DNA of 7,867 nucleotides from JAYPEY01 sp047618185. GTDB lineage: Bacteria; Verrucomicrobiota; Verrucomicrobiia; Limisphaerales; JAYPEY01. The notes under the pieces were generated by a model. It searched no databases. It was not told where the DNA came from and worked only from the letters and a program-made list of their open reading frames with translations. Below are positions 1 through 7,688 of the stretch, in pieces (position 1 is the stretch's first letter; each line of letters starts with the position of its first letter). The stretch covers positions 1-7,867 of the forward strand of contig JBLHKZ010000265.1 of assembly GCA_047618185.1 (NCBI GenBank), given 5' to 3'. The translations under genes and the position numbers were made by a program.

Positions 1-1487
1 GTTTTCTTCTGCTCGCTCTTCCAGAGGACGATGTCCGAAACATCGTTCTTCGCAGGCGAACCCTTCGTGCTGCGCCCGCGCAAGATGTCGAACTTTAAGC
101 TGGAAAGCAGGCGTTCCACGATTTCAGGCCGGGACTCATACAAATTGTTCGTCTCGCCCGGATCGACGCTCATGTCGTAAAGCTGCCCCCTGGGCGCGTC
201 GGCCGGAGCCTGGTTTTCCTTCGGTGACGACCAGCCTCCCGAGGCGCGGGCCAGCGCCAGCTTCCACTTCCCCTGGCGATAGGCGAAATGCCCGCTGATC
301 GAGTGGTGAATCAGGCCGTTGCGAGTCGATTCAATCGGCTTCCCGGCGAACGCCGGCAAATAACTCACGCTGTCCTCCGCCGCGCCCTCGGGAATCCACC
401 CGCCCGTGATCTCCGATACCGTCGCGAACAAGTCGACCAGACAAATCAGCTGATCGTTCGTTGAGCCCGCCTTAATTTTCCCCGGCCATCGCGCAATGAA
501 GGGAATGCGATGCCCGCCGTCCCAGATGTCCGCCTTGGAGCCGCGCAGGTGGGCGCTGACGAGGTGGCCTTGCTTCTTAAGCGCGGCGATCCCAGCCGCC
601 TTCGAACAGCCGTTGTCGCTCGTGAAGATCACCAACGTGTTGTCCGTTTGGCCGATCTTTTCCAGCGCGGCTGAAATCTCGGTTGCCACATTGTCCGTCT
701 CCATCACAAAATCGCCGTATTTGCCGAGCGGGCTCTTCCCCTGCCATGCGGCGGAGGGAACAATTGGCGTGTGCGGCGAACCCAGCGGCACATACAGGAA
801 GAATGGCTCCTTCTTTCCCGCGCGCGACTCGATGTATTCCACCGACTTGCGGGTCAATCGCGGCAGCATGTTGACCGTGGCGTCATGAGCGATCACCCGA
901 TCGTTCTCGATGACCGCCTCCATGTTCCGGGCGTGGTGAAACCCGTGGTAATAGTCAAAGCCGCGATGAACCGGACCGTCGGGAATCTTCGCGCCGACCG
1001 GCGGCGTCTTGTGCTCCTTCTGTTTGTAGGCTTCTCCCGTCTTGGGATTCAGATATTCAAAATCCAGGTGCCACTTCCCGACAACCGCCGTTGCGTAACC
1101 CTGCTCATTCAGGAAACTGGCGACCGTCTCCCTATCCTTGGCAATCAGGCTGGGCGCAAACCCGGTCACAACCCCCTTCTGCAATCGTGTCCGCCAACTA
1201 TAACGCCCCGTCATCAGGCCGTAGCGCGTCGGCGTGCAAACTGAGGACCCCGAATGCGCGTCAGTAAAAATCATCCCCTCGCGCGCCAATCGATCGGCTC
1301 CGGGCGTGGCGATCTTGCTCGTCTCCGGCGCCAGACATTGGATGTCCCCGTAACCGAGATCGTCGCACATGATGAAGACAATATTCGGACGCTCGGCCGA
1401 GGCGGCGAAGACATTGCACAGGAGGGAACAGAGAAAACAGAGGAAGAGAGATCCCCGGGGGGTCGAAGGCAGTTTCGATTTCATCAT
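1..1487 (-). CDS. Secreted formylglycine-dependent sulfatase, C-terminus cut off by window edge
   Basis: This is a type I sulfatase (arylsulfatase A-like, alkaline phosphatase superfamily), expected to hydrolyse a sulfate ester outside the cytoplasm. I translated it by hand on the minus strand, and it stays open from 1487 to base 1 (about 495 codons). An N-terminal signal peptide (basic start, hydrophobic LFLCFLCSLLCNVFA, about residues 14-28) is followed by RPNIVFIMCDDLGYGD with the metal-binding Asp pair at 42-43. The active-site signature SVCTPTR (CxPxR type) places the cysteine to be converted to formylglycine at residue 84. A second signature reads GKWHLDF, where the family usually has GKWHLG. 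A metal-binding SDNG follows further on. The length suggests only the last few residues are missing. Tandem ATG codons at 1487 and 1484 make the exact start ambiguous, and no clear Shine-Dalgarno precedes them. It lies 109 bp downstream of the oxidase on the same strand and may be co-transcribed. The substrate (glycan, aryl ester or other) cannot be told from sequence. Confidence 0.93.
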   Translation of the reverse strand, partial: MMKSKLPSTPRGSLFLCFLCSLLCNVFAASAERPNIVFIMCDDLGYGDIQCLAPETSKIATPGADRLAREGMIFTDAHSGSSVCTPTRYGLMTGRYSWRTRLQKGVVTGFAPSLIAKDRETVASFLNEQGYATAVVGKWHLDFEYLNPKTGEAYKQKEHKTPPVGAKIPDGPVHRGFDYYHGFHHARNMEAVIENDRVIAHDATVNMLPRLTRKSVEYIESRAGKKEPFFLYVPLGSPHTPIVPSAAWQGKSPLGKYGDFVMETDNVATEISAALEKIGQTDNTLVIFTSDNGCSKAAGIAALKKQGHLVSAHLRGSKADIWDGGHRIPFIARWPGKIKAGSTNDQLICLVDLFATVSEITGGWIPEGAAEDSVSYLPAFAGKPIESTRNGLIHHSISGHFAYRQGKWKLALARASGGWSSPKENQAPADAPRGQLYDMSVDPGETNNLYESRPEIVERLLSSLKFDILRGRSTKGSPAKNDVSDIVLWKSEQKK

Positions 1488-1596
1488 AAAATTCGGGCTT
1501 ACGGCGAATAGGATGGAGTCGCCGTATATAGGGCGAAGCCGCCGTCCTGTCACGAATTTGCGCAGAAACAGAAAGGAGCGACCGACCGCCAGCTCC

Positions 1597-2859
1597 TCAC
1601 CCAAACCGCTTCGGCCGGAACGCCGACGCGTCGATGTGCGGCTTCTCCCCCTGGACAAGCTCCGCAATCAAACGCCCCGTCGCAGGCGCGAGGCTGAGGC
1701 CGAGCATGTTGTGGCCCGTGGCAAGCCAGGCGTTCTCGATCTTTGGCGCTCGACCAATGATCGGCAGGCTGTCCCAGGTCATCGGGCGCCAGCCATACCA
1801 TTCTTCCTCCACAGCTTCCGTGTGCGGCTCTTTCAGATAGGGCTCGGCCGAGTCTCGCAGTTGCTGAATGCGCCTCGCTGGAATGCTTTCATCAAAGCCG
1901 GCAAATTCCATCATTGAGCCCAGGCGATACCCCTCGTCGAAGGGCGTCACACCGACCTTGTGCTCAGGAAAAAGCATCGCATGCGTCGGGCAGATCGAGG
2001 GGCGTTTCATGGTCAACGAATAGCCCTTGCCCGGTTCGATTGGTATCTGGCACTCCAGTTCGCGGCCCAGCTTCGAACTCCAGGCGCCCGTCGCGAACAC
2101 GAATTTGTCCGCCGTCATCTCGCCATGCGACGTGACGAGCGCAATGATCTTGCCGTCCCGTTTCTTCGTCGAAAGCAATTGGCAATTTTCAACGAACTCC
2201 ACCCCCCGCTTCCGCAGCTGCTCGGTCCAATTGCGATTGAGAACATCGGGACGAACCTGGGCGTCGCCCGGATAATGAAACGCCCCGGCAAGGCCCGGCT
2301 TCAAGGCCGGTTCGAAGTCCGTCAAATCGCCGCCTTCAATGCGCTTCGCCGAAACCTGAAAATGTTCCGTCAGTAACCGATCGGTTTCAGCAAACCCGGC
2401 CAGGCCTTTCTGCGTCCCGAACACATACAGGAGGCCGTGCTCCTTCCATTCGCATTCGAGCCCGCCCTTCCCGACCAGGCTGCGATACTCGGTCATCGAG
2501 GAATCGAGGATCGCCTTGAGATGCTCGCCAGCGGACAGCATCTGCCGATGCGTGCAGCGTCGCGCAAATTGCAGCATCCAGTTCCACAACGCCGGACTCA
2601 GCCGCGGCTTCACGCGGAAGGGCGCGTTGGGTTTGAACAACGATTTCAAGGCCAGTGAAATCGCGCCCGGCTCCGTGAGTGGAAGCACGTGACTTGGGCA
2701 GACAAAACCGCAATTACCGTGGGAACACTTACTCGCGACCGAACTCTGATCGATCACCTTCACCCGATACCCGGCCTCCGAAAGATAGTGCGCGCAGGCA
2801 ATGCCGATGACGCCCGCGCCTACGATCAGGATGGATTCGTCTTTCTGCATGCTGCTCAT
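1597..2859 (-). CDS. DadA-like FAD oxidoreductase, probable cis-4-hydroxy-D-proline dehydrogenase/oxidase
   Basis: This is an FAD-dependent amine oxidoreductase of the D-amino-acid dehydrogenase (DadA)/glycine oxidase type, 420 aa from the chosen start, close to the usual DadA length of about 430. The Rossmann dinucleotide motif GAGVIG is at residues 14-19, with the ribose-binding acid D37 ending the second strand (VKVID). The C-terminal FAD/substrate block has GWRPMT (about 356-361) and GHNMLGLSLAPATG (about 382-395). Because it follows the epimerase and deaminase genes, the likely substrate is cis-4-hydroxy-D-proline, giving 1-pyrroline-4-hydroxy-2-carboxylate. The family alone would also allow D-proline or another D-amino acid. 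A longer frame starts at a TTG at 2949, but its extra 30 residues read through a palindrome and resemble no family N-terminus, so I chose the ATG at 2859. The ATG at 2850 is equally possible. Neither has a clear ribosome binding site. A cysteine cluster (C45, C50, C54) just after the FAD motif is unusual. Confidence 0.88.
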   Translation of the reverse strand: MSSMQKDESILIVGAGVIGIACAHYLSEAGYRVKVIDQSSVASKCSHGNCGFVCPSHVLPLTEPGAISLALKSLFKPNAPFRVKPRLSPALWNWMLQFARRCTHRQMLSAGEHLKAILDSSMTEYRSLVGKGGLECEWKEHGLLYVFGTQKGLAGFAETDRLLTEHFQVSAKRIEGGDLTDFEPALKPGLAGAFHYPGDAQVRPDVLNRNWTEQLRKRGVEFVENCQLLSTKKRDGKIIALVTSHGEMTADKFVFATGAWSSKLGRELECQIPIEPGKGYSLTMKRPSICPTHAMLFPEHKVGVTPFDEGYRLGSMMEFAGFDESIPARRIQQLRDSAEPYLKEPHTEAVEEEWYGWRPMTWDSLPIIGRAPKIENAWLATGHNMLGLSLAPATGRLIAELVQGEKPHIDASAFRPKRFG

Positions 2860-2864
2860 CGAGT

Positions 2865-2931
2865 GAGAGGGACATCGTCCTCGATGTCCTTGCCCGAATA
2901 AGTTTGAGACACCGGGGACGGCGTCCCTCTC
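2865..2931. repeat. Compact palindrome cluster between epimerase and oxidase genes
   Basis: Most of the 99-bp gap between the epimerase stop and the oxidase start is self-complementary. Outer arms GAGAGGGAC (2865-2873) and GTCCCTCTC (2923-2931) are perfect 9-bp inverted repeats. Nested inside is an 8-bp stem with a 4-nt loop, GGACATCG (2870-2877) against CGATGTCC (2882-2889). A second short stem pairs GGGAC (2915-2919) with GTCCC (2923-2927). These foldings overlap and cannot all form at once. It looks like an inserted dispersed palindromic repeat, and in mRNA it could act as a processing, attenuation or stability element inside the operon. The function is inferred. Confidence 0.7.
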
Positions 2932-2958
2932 AACGAATTCCCGCAGCAACTCATGGCT

Positions 2959-3906
2959 TTAGTCGTCACGCGCAACGGCGGCAATCCCATTCGCGAACGG
3001 ATCGCCCGGCTGCTGGATCAAGTTCGTTTCGCCACAGATAAACGCGCGACCGGTGATGCTGGGAATAACCTGGCCTGCTTCGTCCAGCCGATAGCTCCCC
3101 TCGAAGCGGCTTCCAATGACGCTTTCCTGAATCCACGTCTCGCCAGGCTGTAATTTTCCCGCCGCGGCCAGGCAGGCCAGTTTGGCGCTCGTGCCGGTTC
3201 CGCAGGGCGACCGGTCATACGCGCCGCCGGGACAAAGGACAAAGTTGCGGCCGTTGGCGTCCGCCGATTCCGGCTCGCCCAGGAATTCAACATGATCGAT
3301 CTCCGCTCCATCCGCTCCAGTGATGCCATTGCGTCGCAAAGCGCTCTTCACACACTCAGCCGCGCCTTTGAGTTTAGTTGTGTGCGCCGCGTCCAACGGA
3401 AAAGGCGAGCCATCGACGAGAAAAAACCAATTCCCGCCCCAGGCCACATCGCCCACGAACTCGCCGAGCCCCTCCACCTTGACGGCGACATTCTCGAGCA
3501 GCCGATAACTCGGCACATTTTCAATCGTGACCGTGTTTGCCCCCGTAAGCTCCACCGTCACCACGCCAACGGGCGTTTCGATGCGATGCCTGCCCGGCGT
3601 GATTCTTCCGAGGTAGCCCAGCGTCACGGCCAGTCCGATCGTCGCGTGCCCGCACATGCCGAGATAACCGACGTTGTTGAAGAAAATCGCTCCGGCCGCG
3701 CAGGTCGGATCGACCGGCTCACAAAGCAGGGCTCCGACCAACACATCCGAGCCGCGGGGTTCATTGATGACCGCGCTTCGAAACGAGTCGAACTCGCGAG
3801 CAAAACGATCGCGTCGGTCGGCCAGCGCGCCGACACCCAGATCCGGGCCGCCCTCGAGGACGATCCGGGTTGGCTCGCCTTCAGTGTGGGAATCAATCAC
3901 GCGCAT
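2959..3906 (-). CDS. lhpA: 4-hydroxyproline 2-epimerase (proline racemase family)
   Basis: This cytoplasmic, cofactor-independent epimerase interconverts trans-4-hydroxy-L-proline and cis-4-hydroxy-D-proline, the first step of bacterial hydroxyproline breakdown. The 315 aa match the family's usual length. The N-terminus MRVIDSHTEGEPTR is typical of the family. The two catalytic acid/base cysteines are both present: C85 in MCGHATIG and C235 in DRSPCGTGTS. Having both argues for an epimerase or racemase and against trans-3-hydroxy-L-proline dehydratase, where the first cysteine is replaced. The start at 3906 fits the family N-terminus. A GGAG lies about 14 nt upstream, rather far for a good Shine-Dalgarno. 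The gene begins 31 bp after the deaminase stop, so co-transcription is likely, and 99 bp with a palindrome cluster separate it from the oxidase. Proline racemase activity cannot be fully excluded, but the neighbours make hydroxyproline much the more likely substrate. Confidence 0.93.
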   Translation of the reverse strand: MRVIDSHTEGEPTRIVLEGGPDLGVGALADRRDRFAREFDSFRSAVINEPRGSDVLVGALLCEPVDPTCAAGAIFFNNVGYLGMCGHATIGLAVTLGYLGRITPGRHRIETPVGVVTVELTGANTVTIENVPSYRLLENVAVKVEGLGEFVGDVAWGGNWFFLVDGSPFPLDAAHTTKLKGAAECVKSALRRNGITGADGAEIDHVEFLGEPESADANGRNFVLCPGGAYDRSPCGTGTSAKLACLAAAGKLQPGETWIQESVIGSRFEGSYRLDEAGQVIPSITGRAFICGETNLIQQPGDPFANGIAAVARDD

Positions 3907-3937
3907 TTTGGCAAATCCGACTCCATTCCAGCCAGGC

Positions 3938-4879
3938 CTAATCCGTCGCGCCTGGCCAGTTGTTCCACCATTCGTGAAAGAGTTTCAATTGCGCCTCGGC
4001 ATAGGCGTTCTGGCTCGCGCTGAGCGCATCGCTTTCATTGAAATGTAATTCGTAATTCGGGTCGCCTTCCAGGACCATCAACCGCTTGTAGTAGAGCACG
4101 AGATCTGGCCCTTCATCGAAGGTCGACAGCACGGTAAGCGCTTCCTCCAGCTCAGCCGCCAGCTTGCGAGCAGACACGTCGCCGGCTGCGGCGCGCTGGC
4201 AAAGCTCGACCATTCGCAAGACTTCGCGCGGCAAGGCGTTGCCGATCCCGGTGATCGCGCCCACCGCACCGCAATGCAAAAAACCGTGAAACACCTGCGT
4301 ATCCACACCCGCCAACAATGCCAGACCCGGCTCCCGATTCGTAATGTGCTCCGCCGCGTAACTCAACGATTTCGCTCCGCCAAATTCCTTGAACCCGACC
4401 AGGTGCGGATAGTCGCGCCGCAGATCGAAGAACAAATCGGCCTTGGTTTCGAAGCCGTAATAGGGGCTGTTGTAAATTACCGAGGGAAGATCCACGGCCG
4501 CCTCAAGGATGCCGGCGAAGTGCGCGCGTTGGGCGGCGGTTGACGTCCCCCGCGACAGCACGCGCGGAATCAGCATCAGCCCCTGAGCGCCGACCTGCTT
4601 TGCGTGCGCGGCGTGCGCAGCGGCAAGTTGAGGATTCTGCGCCCCAGTCCCGACAACGACCGGAACGCCAGCCTCACACAGGCGCCGAACGCCCTCCTGC
4701 CGTTGCGCGTCGGTCAGCAAGGGCCAGTCCCCCATCGACCCGCAATAGACCACCCCTCGCATGCCGGTCTCGACCAACAAGAGCCCGGTCTTCACCAGGG
4801 CGTCGTAGTTCGGCGTCCTATCCTCGTTGCAGGGCGTCATCAACGCCGGGATGCAACCGCTGAAAATATTTCCGCTCAT
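3938..4879 (-). CDS. lhpC: 1-pyrroline-4-hydroxy-2-carboxylate deaminase (DHDPS/NAL family)
   Basis: This is a class I aldolase-fold lyase of the dihydrodipicolinate synthase/N-acetylneuraminate lyase family, 313 aa. In the hydroxyproline pathway it converts 1-pyrroline-4-hydroxy-2-carboxylate to 2-oxoglutarate semialdehyde and ammonia. The Schiff-base lysine is K164 in GFKEFGG, and the family tyrosine is Y136 in VIYNSPYYG. The DHDPS substrate loop GTTGE is replaced by GSMGD (47-51) within the stretch VVYCGSMGDWPLLT. From memory, that stretch and the segments IPRVLSRG and FDEGPDLVLYYK are hallmarks of this deaminase rather than of lysine-pathway DHDPS. It is the first gene of the minus-strand set and the epimerase follows after 31 bp. 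The ATG at 4879 gives a normal family N-terminus but has no evident Shine-Dalgarno. The alternative of another DHDPS-like aldolase is unlikely given the neighbours. Confidence 0.92.
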   Translation of the reverse strand: MSGNIFSGCIPALMTPCNEDRTPNYDALVKTGLLLVETGMRGVVYCGSMGDWPLLTDAQRQEGVRRLCEAGVPVVVGTGAQNPQLAAAHAAHAKQVGAQGLMLIPRVLSRGTSTAAQRAHFAGILEAAVDLPSVIYNSPYYGFETKADLFFDLRRDYPHLVGFKEFGGAKSLSYAAEHITNREPGLALLAGVDTQVFHGFLHCGAVGAITGIGNALPREVLRMVELCQRAAAGDVSARKLAAELEEALTVLSTFDEGPDLVLYYKRLMVLEGDPNYELHFNESDALSASQNAYAEAQLKLFHEWWNNWPGATD

Positions 4880-5091
4880 GTGGATGTCAGATGATCGTTT
4901 TCGTTTTACCGTCCAGCGGAATCAAGTCTTCGCCCCGCCCGGCCTGATTCGATGAACCATGCCGAACCGGGAGACGTTGGGCAATTGTGATTCCCGCTAA
5001 CTCGGATCGCCAGGGCGGAGTCGCCCTCGTCAAGCGCGCGCATCGCCCGGCAGGCCGGGATCAGCGATAGTCGCGTATATTCATACAGCAG
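4880..5091. promoter_or_regulatory. Leader region upstream of the hydroxyproline gene set
   Basis: These 212 bp separate the secreted-protein gene from the deaminase, both on the minus strand, so any promoter dedicated to the hydroxyproline genes should lie here. I found no convincing -35/-10 pair. A perfect 6-bp stem with a 4-nt loop (AGGGCG 5012-5017, CGCCCT 5022-5027) and a 5-bp GC stem (5046-5050 with 5055-5059) lie just downstream of the secreted gene's stop. Neither is followed by a T-tract on the minus strand, so terminator function is weak inference. On the minus strand a short open frame of about 48 codons ends at a TGA near 4889. It matches nothing I know and is not called. Confidence 0.35.
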
Positions 5092-5445
5092 CTACAGGTC
5101 GGCCCCGGTTTCGATCAGGACGTTGCCGGTCGCTCGCTTTGGCACAATCCACCGCTCCATGAGATCCGCCCGAAGATGGGTCTGAATCGCCTTCTCATTC
5201 CGTGCTAACAATTCGAGGAATTCCTTCGGAGTCTCGCCTTTCGACGGCCACGCAAGGTAGTCCATCAAGTTGGTGACGGCTGGCGCTCCGGGTTGTTCCG
5301 TCGGATAGCGCATCGTCGTGATTGCGTCGATAAACACGGAGAACCCGTCCCTCGCCGTCGTCGTTTCGGCCGCCGATCCCAGGGCTGCGATTCCTCCAGC
5401 AATGACGGATGGCAAAACAATGAATTGAAGCGTCCGGAGATTCAT
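5092..5445 (-). CDS. Small hypothetical protein with signal peptide
   Basis: I do not recognise this 117-aa protein. From the ATG at 5445 it has a classical signal peptide: MNLR, then a hydrophobic run (about residues 5-22), then an Ala-rich site with likely cleavage after A25 or A26 (LGSAAE). The mature part of about 92 residues is soluble-looking and mixed in charge, with the segments GFSVFIDAITTMRYP, LMDYLAWPSK and FLELLARNEKAIQTHLRADLMERW, the last probably helical. It has no cysteines, lipobox or other membrane segment, so a periplasmic or exported protein is likely. The frame can be extended upstream to a GTG at 5505, but those 20 residues would bury the signal peptide, so 5445 is preferred. 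No clear Shine-Dalgarno is visible. It is divergent from the helicase and ends 212 bp before the deaminase. A decayed fragment of a larger exported protein is the main alternative. Confidence 0.55.
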   Translation of the reverse strand: MNLRTLQFIVLPSVIAGGIAALGSAAETTTARDGFSVFIDAITTMRYPTEQPGAPAVTNLMDYLAWPSKGETPKEFLELLARNEKAIQTHLRADLMERWIVPKRATGNVLIETGADL

Positions 5446-5745
5446 GTGAACGGGATTCTCGGCGCCGGAATCATTGTCGGTCAATGTTTGAAACAAGCGC
5501 AACACGAACGGATCGCCGCCTCAGCGCCTCAACAATTCTTTCGCTTCCCCCCTTGACTTCCGCCCCGGCAGCCACTACACACCGCGCTTGATTTGAACTT
5601 CAGGCGACGGTTCGCCAATTTTAAATCTGACTCTTCCAAGCGACTCAGCTTCGAAAAGTATCCCCGCCGCGAACATTGCGGCTCGTTTTCCTCAAAGTCC
5701 GGCGGACGGAGAATTCGAAACACGCCGGACGGAAAGACATAGAAA
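5446..5745. promoter_or_regulatory. Divergent intergenic region between secreted-protein gene and helicase
   Basis: These 300 bp hold no supportable gene; the open frames here are short and overlap one another. Promoters for both the minus-strand secreted gene and the plus-strand helicase should lie here. The best plus-strand candidate I can point to is TTGACT (5553-5558) followed 17 bp later by TACACA (5576-5581), which is a poor -10. An AT-richer patch lies at about 5616-5628. If that promoter were used, the helicase mRNA would have a 5' leader of about 160 nt. GGAAAG (5731-5736), 9 nt before the ATG at 5746, is a plausible ribosome binding site for the helicase. Confidence 0.35.
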
Positions 5746-7314
<1,569 letters not shown>

Positions 7315-7325
7315 GTCTGCGCTCC

Positions 7326-7674
7326 TTTGGAGGGACGAGCCCGCGAGTCCGTAAAGGGCGTGCGCGATCGATTATCTGCCTTGTCTCCAGTACGCGCGTC
7401 GCACAATTCGCCGCATTGCTTTTGACAATGGGCTCTCTGACTCAAAACGCCATCTGGCGACGTCAGCGTTTGAAAGCGGCAGAGGACAGCCGCACTCCAA
7501 GACCTGTCGGAATACGGACGAGCATTCGATTACGCGATAGCGTCGTGGAGTGCGGCTGTCCTCTGCCGCTTTTGGTGATTATTCTGTCCGGGTGACGTAT
7601 CCGGCACGCTGAAGCCGAACAGCTCCCCGCCTTTCGATCCCCGGCATTCGGACTCGCAGGCTCGTCCCTCCAAA
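7326..7674. repeat. Outer inverted repeat bounding a gene-free region
   Basis: A 25-bp arm at 7326-7350, starting TTTGGAGGGACGAGCC, is matched in reverse complement at 7650-7674 (ending GGCTCGTCCCTCCAAA) with 24 of 25 positions identical. The arms are 299 bp apart and enclose a second, perfect inverted repeat. The element fills nearly all of the 374-bp gap (7315-7688) between the convergent helicase and DUF1501 genes. I see no target-site duplication beside the arms and no transposase, and the open frames across it look spurious. It could be a MITE-like non-autonomous element, two copies of one dispersed repeat in opposite orientation, or a set of transcript-end structures. Confidence 0.8.
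7473..7572. repeat. Perfect 27-bp inverted repeat, possible bidirectional terminator
   Basis: Arm one (7473-7499) begins AAAGCGGCAGAGGACAGCC and arm two (7546-7572) ends GGCTGTCCTCTGCCGCTTT. They are exact reverse complements over 27 bp with a 46-bp spacer, and three more pairs (7501-7503 with 7542-7544) extend the stem after one mismatch. T-runs end the arm on each strand (CTTTT at 7569-7573 on plus; CTTTC on minus). The structure lies midway between two genes that converge on it, so it could end transcription from both sides. The arm sequence resembles, from memory, a dispersed palindrome of verrucomicrobial genomes, so it may equally be a REP-like repeat. Confidence 0.85.
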
Positions 7675-7688
7675 ACGCGAACGATCGC

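Noticed and set aside
496..1511. Several plus-strand open frames at the left end
   Set aside because: They are shadows of the minus-strand sulfatase, whose motifs and signal peptide are continuous across the region.
2860..2949. Upstream extension of the oxidase to a TTG start, adding 30 residues
   Set aside because: The added residues are a readthrough of a palindromic repeat and do not resemble a family N-terminus; the Rossmann motif sits at the normal distance from the ATG at 2859 or 2850.
3292..4023. A 243-codon open frame on the plus strand across the epimerase and deaminase 3' end
   Set aside because: It overlaps two well-supported minus-strand genes, spans their boundary, and has no recognisable protein features.
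4889..5040. Short minus-strand open frame of about 48 codons upstream of the deaminase
   Set aside because: It has only a TTG start, no ribosome binding site and no recognisable sequence, and it passes through a hairpin at 5012-5027.
7422..7450. Perfect TTGACA hexamer (7422-7427) as a plus-strand promoter
   Set aside because: There is no -10-like hexamer at suitable spacing and no plus-strand gene downstream before the convergent DUF1501 gene.
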